From contig JAIRKW010000043.1 of assembly GCA_031259875.1 (NCBI GenBank), positions 1-6,498 of the forward strand: 6,498 nt of DNA. The letters run 5' to 3'. A program made the translations under genes and the position numbers. This DNA is from Campylobacteraceae bacterium. Its GTDB lineage: Bacteria > Campylobacterota > Campylobacteria > Campylobacterales > Campylobacteraceae. Of this stretch, positions 1-6,402 are shown one piece after another. The notes under the pieces were generated by a model. The model made no database searches. It was not told the origin of the DNA and saw nothing but the letters and a program-made list of their open reading frames with translations. Each line of letters begins with the position of its first letter. The first letter of the stretch is position 1.

Positions 1-2958
1 CTTTATTATCTATCGCTTGAAAAACCAAATGCCAAAGGTTCAAATAAAATCTTTGCAAATATTGATGAAGTTATGATAGCTATAGAGTCGGGCTATCTTG
101 ATATACATGCAAAAATTAAAACAAGGGTTGACGAAAGGACGATATTTACAACAGCAGGCAGACTGATATTTAAAAATGCGATTCCTGATTTTGTTCCTGA
201 AGAGCTTTGGAATACGATATTAAAGAAGAAAAATATTGCCTCGTTGATTGATTATGTCTATAAAGAGGGCGGTTATGAAGTAACGGCTAATTTTCTCGAC
301 AACGTCAAAAATCTTGGCTTTAAATATGCTACGGATGCTGGTGTTTCCATCTCCATAGACGATATAAGAGTACCTGAATCCAAAAAGAAAAGTATAGACG
401 AAGCAAAGAAAAAAGTACGTGAAATACAACAGCAATTCAGCGGCGGTCTTATAACCGAACAGGAGAGATATAATAAAATCGTTGATATCTGGACTGATAC
501 AAACAATATCATTGCGGCTGAAATGATGAAGCTTGTAAAAAGCGACAAAGAAGGATTTAACTCAATCTATATGATGTCAGATTCGGGCGCAAGAGGAAGT
601 GCAGCGCAAATTAGGCAGCTTGCCGGCATGAGAGGCCTTATGGCAAAACCGGATGGTTCTATTATCGAAACTCCTATTACGTCAAACTTTCGTGAAGGAT
701 TGAATGTACTTGAATACTTCATATCAACGCACGGTGCGAGAAAAGGTTTGGCCGATACCGCGCTTAAGACAGCAAATGCCGGATATTTAACAAGAAAATT
801 GATAGATGTTGCGCAAAATGTGAAGATTACGATGGATGATTGCGGCACTCACGAAGGTGTTGAAATAACTGAGATTACCGAGAGCGGCGATTTGATAGAG
901 TCTTTGGAAGAGAGAGCGTTTGGCAGAGTATTAGCTGAAGATGTTATAGATACGATTACAAATGAAGTTATCTTTGCCGAGGGTACAATTATAGATGAGA
1001 AAAAAGCCAGAGTTTTAACGGAAGCAGGAGTAAAATCTGTTGTTATTAGAACGCCTATTACTTGCAAAGCTCCAAAAGGCGTGTGCTCAAAATGCTACGG
1101 TATTAACTTGGGAGAAGGCAAACTTGTAAAGCCTGGCGAAGCGGTTGGTATTATATCTGCCCAATCTATTGGTGAGCCTGGAACCCAGCTTACCCTGAGA
1201 ACGTTTCACATCGGAGGAACAGCTTCAACAGAGCAGCAGGACAGACAAATATCGGCACAAAAAGAAGGCTTTATCCGTTTTTATAACCTCAAAACGTACG
1301 TTACTAAAGATAATAAAATAGTCGTTGCAAACAGACGAAATGCAGCTGTCTTGCTTGCCGAGCCTAAAATCAAAGCTCCTTTCAAAGGAAAATACAGTGT
1401 TGATTATGCCTATGAAGAGGTTATTATCAATATTGAGGGCAAGAAAAAAAGTGCGAAATATACGCTAAGAAAAAATGATATCGCAAAACCAAGTGAATTA
1501 GCCGGTGTCGGCGGTAAAGTAGAAGGCAAACTCTATCTGCCGTTTGAGAATGGCGCAGAAGTCGATGCGGAAGATAGTATCGTGGAGATTATCAAAGAGG
1601 GCTGGAATGTGCCTCAACGTATCCCGTATGCGGCTGATTTGAAAGTAAAAGACGGAGCACCGATTACGCAAAAGATAAAAGCTAATGCAAGCGGTATCGT
1701 TAAATTTTACAAACTCCAAGCCGACTATCTTGAAAGATATCATGACTTTAAAAAAGGCGATATTATAGAGGTTAAAGGAATTTTTGCCGTTATTGCCGAC
1801 AAAGACGACAGAGAAGCTATCCGTCACTATATTCCGCGAAACTCTATCCTTGAAGTTGGCGACAATACAGAGGTTACGGACAATACGCTTATAGCTACGC
1901 CAAAAAGTGATGAGCAGAGTGTTATAGCCGAGTGGGATCCGTATTCAACTCCAATTATCGCCGAAAATAGCGGTAAAGTTGCATTTGAGGATATAGAGTC
2001 AGGTACAAGTGCAACCGAGCAGTATGATGAGTTAACAGGACAAAGCAGGCTTGTTATTAACGAATATCTGCCTTCAGGCATTAAGCCGACGCTTATCATA
2101 TCAACAAAAAACGGCGAGATAATAAAATATCAGCTCGAACCAAAAACCGCTATATTTGTTCAAGACGGCGCAGAAGTAGAGCAGGCTGATTTGCTTGCAC
2201 GTACACCAAAAGCTGTAGCTAAATCAAAAGATATTACCGGCGGTCTTCCAAGGGTCAGTGAATTGTTCGAGGCAAGACGTCCTAAAAATGCGGCTGTTAT
2301 TGCAGAAATTGACGGTGTTGTGAGATTCGGCAAACCGCTTAGAGCCAAAGAGAGAATTATCATAGAAGGTGCAGGCGGCGCAGTGAGCGAGTATCTGGTG
2401 GATAAATCACAGCAAATACACGTTCATGCAGGCGAATATGTGCATGCAGGTGAGAGATTGACAGATGGTGTTGCTTCAAGCCACGATATTTTAAGAATAC
2501 TCGGCGAAAAGGCACTGCATTACTACCTCATAAGCGAAATTCAACAAGTTTACCGCAGACAGGGTGTTGCGATAAGCGATAAACATATTGAGGTTATAGT
2601 TTCTCAAATGTTAAGACAAGTTAGAATTTTAGACAGCGGTAATACGAATTTTATCGTCGGCGATTTGATTAGCCGCCGCAAATTTAAAGAGGAAAATGAG
2701 CGTATTATGAAGCTTGACGGAGAGCCGGCTATTGCCGAGCCTGTACTTTTGGGTGTAACAAGAGCGGCTATCGGAAGCGACAGTATCATATCAGCTGCTT
2801 CATTCCAAGAAACCACGAAAGTATTAACGGAAGCAAGTATTGCGGCAAAAATAGACCACCTTGAAGATTTGAAAGAGAATGTTATCATAGGTCGTATGAT
2901 TCCTGTAGGAACCGGTATTTATGATGAGGACAGTGTAGTAATAAAAGAGAATATATAA
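1..2958 (+). CDS. rpoC: DNA-directed RNA polymerase subunit beta' (5'-truncated by the window edge)
   Basis: RpoC forms, with RpoB, the active-site cleft of RNA polymerase. The frame is open from base 1, so the ATG at 73 is internal; 985 residues are visible. The first residues (LYYLSLEKPNAKG) match the segment just after the catalytic NADFDGD loop, about residue 505 in E. coli, so the Mg-binding aspartates lie outside the window. Visible in order (numbering from base 1): bridge helix with SGARGSAAQIRQLAGMRGL near 195-213; the second zinc site C281, C355, C362, C365, with the same spacing as E. coli C814/888/895/898; trigger loop GEPGTQLTLRTFHIGG at 391-406 with H403 equivalent to E. coli H936; a very long insertion (about 407-743); DITGGLPRV from 744; clamp helices with HDILR at 828; C-terminal ISAASFQET near 930. 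The insertion is about 140 residues longer than E. coli SI3. The C-terminal tail is short. Stop TAA is followed at once by a terminator. Fusion to RpoB, as in Helicobacter, cannot be judged here. Confidence 0.98.
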   Translation, partial: LYYLSLEKPNAKGSNKIFANIDEVMIAIESGYLDIHAKIKTRVDERTIFTTAGRLIFKNAIPDFVPEELWNTILKKKNIASLIDYVYKEGGYEVTANFLDNVKNLGFKYATDAGVSISIDDIRVPESKKKSIDEAKKKVREIQQQFSGGLITEQERYNKIVDIWTDTNNIIAAEMMKLVKSDKEGFNSIYMMSDSGARGSAAQIRQLAGMRGLMAKPDGSIIETPITSNFREGLNVLEYFISTHGARKGLADTALKTANAGYLTRKLIDVAQNVKITMDDCGTHEGVEITEITESGDLIESLEERAFGRVLAEDVIDTITNEVIFAEGTIIDEKKARVLTEAGVKSVVIRTPITCKAPKGVCSKCYGINLGEGKLVKPGEAVGIISAQSIGEPGTQLTLRTFHIGGTASTEQQDRQISAQKEGFIRFYNLKTYVTKDNKIVVANRRNAAVLLAEPKIKAPFKGKYSVDYAYEEVIINIEGKKKSAKYTLRKNDIAKPSELAGVGGKVEGKLYLPFENGAEVDAEDSIVEIIKEGWNVPQRIPYAADLKVKDGAPITQKIKANASGIVKFYKLQADYLERYHDFKKGDIIEVKGIFAVIADKDDREAIRHYIPRNSILEVGDNTEVTDNTLIATPKSDEQSVIAEWDPYSTPIIAENSGKVAFEDIESGTSATEQYDELTGQSRLVINEYLPSGIKPTLIISTKNGEIIKYQLEPKTAIFVQDGAEVEQADLLARTPKAVAKSKDITGGLPRVSELFEARRPKNAAVIAEIDGVVRFGKPLRAKERIIIEGAGGAVSEYLVDKSQQIHVHAGEYVHAGERLTDGVASSHDILRILGEKALHYYLISEIQQVYRRQGVAISDKHIEVIVSQMLRQVRILDSGNTNFIVGDLISRRKFKEENERIMKLDGEPAIAEPVLLGVTRAAIGSDSIISAASFQETTKVLTEASIAAKIDHLEDLKENVIIGRMIPVGTGIYDEDSVVIKENI

Positions 2959-2963
2959 GAGAC

Positions 2964-2998
2964 AGGTTAAATTAAGAAACTTAATTTAACCTTTTTTT
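2964..2998 (+). terminator. Rho-independent terminator after rpoC
   Basis: A perfect 13-bp inverted repeat, AGGTTAAATTAAG (2964-2976) and CTTAATTTAACCT (2980-2992), encloses an AAA loop and runs directly into seven T residues (2992-2998). It begins five bases after the rpoC stop codon. The stem is AT-rich but uninterrupted. There is no matching A-run on the 5' side, so it reads as a one-direction terminator. It should separate rpoBC transcription from rpsL-rpsG-fusA, at least partly. Confidence 0.88.
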
Positions 2999-3018
2999 AA
3001 GTATATTTTAAATAAAAT
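2996..3018 (+). promoter_or_regulatory. Candidate promoter for the rpsL-rpsG-fusA operon
   Basis: The gene cluster after the rpoC terminator needs a promoter in the 72 bases before rpsL. TAAAAT (3013-3018) matches the TATAAT -10 box at five of six positions. Just upstream, TTTAAGTATA (2996-3005) resembles the TTTAAGTNTT element described for Campylobacter sigma-70 promoters, although it lies closer to the -10 box than usual and overlaps the terminator T-run. A start site 6-8 bases after the -10 would fall near 3024, at the base of the leader hairpin. In DNA this AT-rich such matches are cheap, so this is a suggestion only. Confidence 0.35.
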
Positions 3019-3022
3019 CACA

Positions 3023-3047
3023 GGTATTTTTCTCTATGGAAAATACC
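3023..3047 (+). promoter_or_regulatory. Stem-loop in the rpsL leader
   Basis: GGTATTTTTC (3023-3032) pairs with GGAAAATACC (3038-3047) over 10 bp with one G-T wobble, leaving a five-base loop TCTAT. No T-run follows, so it is not a terminator. It ends 13 bases before the AGGA ribosome-binding site. If transcription starts near 3024, the hairpin would form the very 5' end of the mRNA and could protect it from decay or act as a control element. The structure is visible in the sequence; any role is inferred. Confidence 0.5.
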
Positions 3048-3058
3048 ACTATATTAAG

Positions 3059-3073
3059 AAAGGAAACAGTGTG
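3059..3073 (+). promoter_or_regulatory. Ribosome-binding site fixing the GTG start of rpsL
   Basis: AAAGGAAAC with the AGGA core at 3061-3064 lies six bases before GTG at 3071. This GTG gives an N-terminus (MPTINQLIRK) that aligns with S12 proteins without gap. No ATG in this frame lies between it and the conserved region. It therefore decides for a GTG start. Confidence 0.85.
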
Positions 3074-3454
3074 CCAACTATCAATCAATTGATAAGAAAA
3101 GAGCGTGAGAAAGCGACTAAAAAGTCAAAATCCCCTGCTCTTAAAAAATGCCCGCAAAGGCGCGGAGTTTGCACGAGAGTTTATACTACAACTCCAAAAA
3201 AACCAAACTCAGCCCTTCGTAAAGTTGCCAAGGTAAGACTTACCAGCGGCTTTGAAGTTATTAGCTATATCGGAGGCGAGGGTCATAACCTTCAAGAGCA
3301 CTCCATTGTATTAGTTAGAGGCGGAAGAGTAAAAGACTTACCCGGCGTTAAATATCATATCGTGCGTGGCGCTTTGGATACAGCAGGTGTTGCCAACAGA
3401 AAGGTAAGCCGAAGCAAATACGGTACAAAAAGACCAAAAGCGGCGGCTAAATAG
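3071..3454 (+). CDS. rpsL: 30S ribosomal protein S12
   Basis: S12 sits at the decoding centre of the small subunit and controls tRNA selection and translational accuracy. The 127-residue product is of normal length (E. coli 124) and aligns with E. coli S12 without gaps through at least residue 93. Hallmarks are CPQRRGVCTRVYTTTPKKPNSALRKV (residues 27-52, written here only as a span), GGEGHNLQEHS at 68-78, and RVKDLPGVKYH from 86. Lys43 and Lys88, the usual sites of streptomycin-resistance changes, are both wild type. Asp89 is the residue that RimO methylthiolates in many bacteria. The N-terminal 11-26 segment is rich in Lys and Glu. The gene starts with GTG behind a good AGGA site. It is first in an rpsL-rpsG-fusA cluster after the rpoC terminator and is separated from rpsG by a structured 89-base spacer. 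Confidence 0.98.
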   Translation: MPTINQLIRKEREKATKKSKSPALKKCPQRRGVCTRVYTTTPKKPNSALRKVAKVRLTSGFEVISYIGGEGHNLQEHSIVLVRGGRVKDLPGVKYHIVRGALDTAGVANRKVSRSKYGTKRPKAAAK

Positions 3455-3467
3455 ATAATTTAAGTAA

Positions 3468-3509
3468 ATTTAAACACAGGCACGCCGCATATTTTGGCAG
3501 TGTTTGAGT
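3468..3509 (+). promoter_or_regulatory. Possible S7-type translational operator in the rpsL-rpsG spacer
   Basis: The spacer can fold into a two-part stem. The outer part pairs 3468-3477 with 3500-3509 (10 bp, two G-T wobbles, core AAACAC/GTGTTT). The inner part pairs GCC (3484-3486) with GGC (3496-3498) around a nine-base loop, leaving an asymmetric internal loop (AGGCAC on the left, A on the right). In E. coli, S7 represses its own operon by binding RNA between rpsL and rpsG in just this position. The fold and place are seen; S7 binding is inferred by analogy and no sequence match to the E. coli site was recognised. The rpsG ribosome-binding site lies 21 bases downstream and is outside the stem. 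Confidence 0.4.
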
Positions 3510-3543
3510 AAAATTGCTTTAATCAATTTGAAGGAAAGAAAAA

Positions 3544-4014
3544 ATGAGAAGAAGAAAATCTCCGGTACGAGAAGTGCTTCCTGACCCAATATACGGAAGT
3601 AAAGTTGTTACAAAATTTATCAACGCATTAATGTATGATGGCAAAAAGAGCGTTGCTACAAAAATAATGTACGGCACATTGGCATTAATTGAGAAAAAAA
3701 GCGGCGAAGTTAAAGGCATAGACGTATTCAATAATGCTGTTGATAATATTAAACCAGTTATGGAAGTTAAAAGCCGCCGCGTCGGCGGAGCTACCTATCA
3801 AGTTCCTGTAGAGGTAAGACCTGCGCGCCAGCAAGCACTTGCGCTTAGATGGATTATCTCATATGCCAGAAAAAGAAGCGAAAGAACTATGATTGAAAAG
3901 CTGGCAAACGAATTAATGGATGCTGCGAACAACAGAGGCGCTTCATTTAAGAAAAAAGAAGATACTTATAAAATGGCAGAGGCAAATAAAGCGTTTGCTC
4001 ACTACCGCTGGTAA
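3544..4014 (+). CDS. rpsG: 30S ribosomal protein S7
   Basis: S7 is a primary binder of the 3' major domain of 16S rRNA and nucleates assembly of the 30S head; it also contacts tRNA at the E site. The 156-residue product has the standard bacterial length and begins MRRRKSPVREVLPDPIYGS. It carries the conserved beta-hairpin region VKSRRVGGATYQVPVEV (about 76-92), the RPARQQALALRW helix that follows, and the canonical C-terminus AFAHYRW. AAGGA at 3531-3535 is eight bases before the ATG. No extended C-terminal tail like that of E. coli K-12 S7 is present. It lies between rpsL and fusA, as in the classical str operon. In enterobacteria S7 is the autoregulator of this operon, and the folded upstream spacer makes that worth testing here. 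Confidence 0.98.
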   Translation: MRRRKSPVREVLPDPIYGSKVVTKFINALMYDGKKSVATKIMYGTLALIEKKSGEVKGIDVFNNAVDNIKPVMEVKSRRVGGATYQVPVEVRPARQQALALRWIISYARKRSERTMIEKLANELMDAANNRGASFKKKEDTYKMAEANKAFAHYRW

Positions 4015-4024
4015 AATTTATGAC

Positions 4025-4047
4025 GAAGCGGTCAAAAAGACCGCTTT
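4025..4047 (+). terminator. Hairpin with interrupted T-run between rpsG and fusA (possible partial terminator)
   Basis: AAGCGGTC (4026-4033) and GACCGCTT (4039-4046) form a perfect, GC-rich 8-bp stem around an AAAAA loop, extendable by one G-T pair. TTTT C TT follows from 4045, so the T-run is short and broken. It starts about ten bases after the rpsG stop and ends 21 bases before the fusA ribosome-binding site. It could be a leaky terminator tuning fusA relative to rpsG, or an RNA-processing or stability element. No convincing separate fusA promoter was seen downstream, so full termination here would be surprising. Confidence 0.5.
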
Positions 4048-4079
4048 TCTTGCAAATTAAAAAAATTAAGGACTGACAG

Positions 4080-6158
4080 ATGGCAAGAAAAACTCCAATA
4101 GAAAGAGTCCGAAATATCGGAATCGCCGCGCATATTGACGCGGGCAAAACTACAACAACAGAGCGCATTTTATATTATACGGGCATGTCGCATAAAATCG
4201 GCGAAGTTCATGATGGTGCTGCTACAACGGATTGGATGGAACAGGAAAAAGAGAGAGGTATTACGATAACTTCTGCTGCTGTAACATGCGTTTGGAAAGA
4301 TTATCAAATAAACGTTATAGACACTCCGGGTCACGTTGACTTTACTATAGAAGTTGAGCGTTCAATGCGCGTACTTGACGGCGCTGTTGCAGTATTTTGT
4401 GCAGTAGGCGGCGTTCAGCCCCAATCTGAAACTGTTTGGCGTCAAGCTAACAGATATCATGTTCCAAGAATGGTATATGTAAATAAAATGGACAGAGTCG
4501 GCGCAGACTTTTACAAAGTTGAAAAACAGATAAAAGATAGATTAAAATCAAATCCTGTTCCTATACAAATTCCAATCGGCGCAGAAGATAATTTCAAAGG
4601 CGTTATAGATTTGGTCAGTATGAAAGCACTTGTTTGGGAAGACGAAGCCTCTTTGGGTTCAAAATACGAGGTTGAAGAGATACCGGCAAATCTGCTTGAT
4701 AAAGCTAAAGAGTATAGAGAGAAACTTATCGAAGCGGTTGCAGAGACGAGCGAAGAGTTGATGGAAAAATATCTTGGCGGTGAAGAGCTTAGCGTTGATG
4801 AGATTAAAACAGGTATCAAAGCTGGATGTCACAATATGTCTATCGTTCCGATGACTTGCGGTACATCATTCAAAAACAAAGGTATTCAGCCGATGCTTGA
4901 TGCCGTTGTTGATTATCTGCCTGCTCCTACTGAAGTTCAAGCTATCAAAGGTCAGTATGAGGATGGCACAGAGACAACCGTAAACTCAACCGATAATGGT
5001 GAGTTTGCTGCGCTTGCATTTAAAATCATGACAGATCCGTTTGTAGGACAGCTTGCGTTTGTACGCGTATATAGAGGCGTGCTTGAAAGCGGAAGCTATG
5101 CTTTAAATACAACAAAAGGCAAAAAAGAGAGAATAGGGCGTCTTCTTAGAATGCACGCAAACAAACGTGAAGAGATTAAAGAGCTTTACGCAGGTGAAAT
5201 CGGCACTGTTGTTGGTCTTAAAGATACCCTAACTGGCGATACTTTAGCAAGCGAAAAAGACAAAGTTATATTAGAAAAGATGGAGTTTCCAAAACCTGTT
5301 ATCTCTGTTGCTGTTGAGCCTAAAACTAAAGCAGACCAAGAGAAAATGGGTATAGCGCTTCAAAAATTAGCTCAAGAAGACCCTTCCTTTAGAGTTGAGA
5401 CAGACGAAGAGAGCGGACAAACTATTATCTCTGGTATGGGTGAGCTGCATCTTGAGATTATCGTAGATAGAATGTTAAGAGAGTTCAAGGTAGAAGCTGA
5501 AGTTGGTCAGCCGCAGGTTGCTTATAGGGAAACTATAAGAAATGCCGTAAATCAAGAGTATAAATATGCAAAACAATCAGGCGGACGCGGTCAATACGGA
5601 CATGTATTTTTGAAACTTGAGCCGTTAGAGCCTGGCAGCGGATATAAATTTATCAATGACATCAAAGGCGGTGTTGTACCCAAAGAGTATATTCCAGCAG
5701 TTGATAAAGGTTGCCAAGAGGCGCTTCAAAGTGGTGTTTTAGCGGGTTATCCAGTAGAAGATATACAAGTTACTCTATATGATGGAAGCTATCACGAAGT
5801 GGACTCATCAGAGATGGCATTTAAACTTGCCGCTTCTATGGGCTTTAAAGAAGGTGCGAGAAAAGCAAACCCTGTGATTTTAGAGCCTATCATGAAGGTC
5901 GAAGTTGAAACGCCTGAGGACTTCATGGGCGATGTCATAGGTGATTTAAACCGCCGCCGCGGACAAATTAACTCTATGGATGATAGAAGCGGACTCAAAA
6001 TAGTAAACGCATTTTGCCCGCTTGCAACAATGTTTGGTTATTCAACTGACTTAAGAAGCCAAACGCAGGGACGCGCAACGTATAGTATGGAGTTTGACCA
6101 CTACCAAGAAGTACCTAAAAATGTCTCTGAAGAGATAATTAAAAAGCGAAAAGGCTAG
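4080..6158 (+). CDS. fusA: Translation elongation factor G (EF-G)
   Basis: EF-G is the cytoplasmic GTPase that drives tRNA-mRNA translocation on the ribosome and, with RRF, ribosome recycling. The 692-residue product is full length. GTPase motifs: AHIDAGKT (17-24, P-loop), ERGITI with T64 in switch I, DTPGH (81-85) with catalytic H85, NKMD (135-138), and CGTSFKNKG near 260-268 for G5. Domain II follows (about 300-390, with FVGQLAFVRVYRG), then domain III (GMGELHLEIIVDRM), domain IV with SGGRGQYGH (500-508) and the tip loop around H572, equivalent to E. coli H583, and domain V (about 600-680, EPIMKVEVETPEDFMGDVIG, NRRRG). AAGGA at 4068-4072 is seven bases before the ATG. Intact motifs and the str-operon setting point to the canonical translocase rather than a divergent EF-G paralogue. 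It ends the operon: a strong terminator follows five bases after the stop, with no tuf. Confidence 0.98.
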   Translation: MARKTPIERVRNIGIAAHIDAGKTTTTERILYYTGMSHKIGEVHDGAATTDWMEQEKERGITITSAAVTCVWKDYQINVIDTPGHVDFTIEVERSMRVLDGAVAVFCAVGGVQPQSETVWRQANRYHVPRMVYVNKMDRVGADFYKVEKQIKDRLKSNPVPIQIPIGAEDNFKGVIDLVSMKALVWEDEASLGSKYEVEEIPANLLDKAKEYREKLIEAVAETSEELMEKYLGGEELSVDEIKTGIKAGCHNMSIVPMTCGTSFKNKGIQPMLDAVVDYLPAPTEVQAIKGQYEDGTETTVNSTDNGEFAALAFKIMTDPFVGQLAFVRVYRGVLESGSYALNTTKGKKERIGRLLRMHANKREEIKELYAGEIGTVVGLKDTLTGDTLASEKDKVILEKMEFPKPVISVAVEPKTKADQEKMGIALQKLAQEDPSFRVETDEESGQTIISGMGELHLEIIVDRMLREFKVEAEVGQPQVAYRETIRNAVNQEYKYAKQSGGRGQYGHVFLKLEPLEPGSGYKFINDIKGGVVPKEYIPAVDKGCQEALQSGVLAGYPVEDIQVTLYDGSYHEVDSSEMAFKLAASMGFKEGARKANPVILEPIMKVEVETPEDFMGDVIGDLNRRRGQINSMDDRSGLKIVNAFCPLATMFGYSTDLRSQTQGRATYSMEFDHYQEVPKNVSEEIIKKRKG

Positions 6159-6162
6159 TATT

Positions 6163-6200
6163 AAAAACAGTTTTGTCGGTTACGGCAAAACTGTTTTTTT
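6163..6200. terminator. Strong, apparently bidirectional terminator after fusA
   Basis: A 16-bp stem (6163-6178 with 6183-6198, one T-G wobble, core AAACAGTTTTG) encloses a four-base loop GTTA. It is followed by T-rich sequence up to 6200 (seven Ts, 6194-6200) and preceded by five As (6163-6167), which become a T-run on the minus strand. It lies five bases after the fusA stop. The shape suits termination from both sides, which fits the possible convergent gene remnant whose stop codon overlaps its right edge. Confidence 0.9.
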
Positions 6201-6339
6201 AAATCAATTCTATAACAATCTTTGCATTTTCAATTAAACCTGCTTCACTCAAAATTTCAAATTTTTGTCTCTCAAGTCAAACTCATTTTGCCAAAAACTT
6301 CAACAATAAAAACAAACAATCCATAATATCCAAAATCAT
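6199..6339 (-). pseudogene. Possible decayed 3' end of a convergent gene
   Basis: On the minus strand, 25 codons from 6276 down to a TAA at 6201-6199 are free of stops and give a protein-like sequence that begins LERQKFEILSEAGL and ends ENAKIVIELI. The stop codon overlaps the T-run of the fusA terminator, as expected for the end of a convergent gene. Reading upstream in the same frame there are TGA codons at 6279-6277 and 6285-6283, and before them an 18-codon stretch from ATG at 6339 (MILDIMDCLFLLLKFLAK). A neighbouring frame is also open briefly (FWQNEFDLRDKNLKF), so a frameshift plus point mutations is possible. Here C exceeds G strongly on the + strand, consistent with minus-strand coding. 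No family was recognised. Chance cannot be excluded for so short a stretch. Confidence 0.3.
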
Positions 6340-6402
6340 AAATCTTTTATTATTTTAAACAAATATGTCATCATGATAAAGAAAATTAATTAAAAATTTA
6401 TC

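Noticed and set aside
220..2888. Several minus-strand frames of 67-109 codons opposite rpoC.
   Set aside because: They lie antisense to a conserved gene, have no plausible ribosome-binding sites or recognisable domains, and look like shadows of the coding frame.
73..2958. Reading the ATG at base 73 as the start of a 961-residue protein.
   Set aside because: The frame is open to base 1 and the upstream residues match conserved RpoC, so the gene simply begins outside the window.
3197..3334. Possible streptomycin-resistance alleles in rpsL.
   Set aside because: Lys43 and Lys88 are both present, the usual sensitive state.
3519..5998. Minus-strand frames opposite rpsG and fusA.
   Set aside because: Same reasoning: they fully or mostly overlap conserved genes and show no protein-like features of their own.
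6370..6377. Palindrome ATCATGAT as an operator.
   Set aside because: Eight-base palindromes are expected by chance in this composition and no second half-site or promoter is evident.
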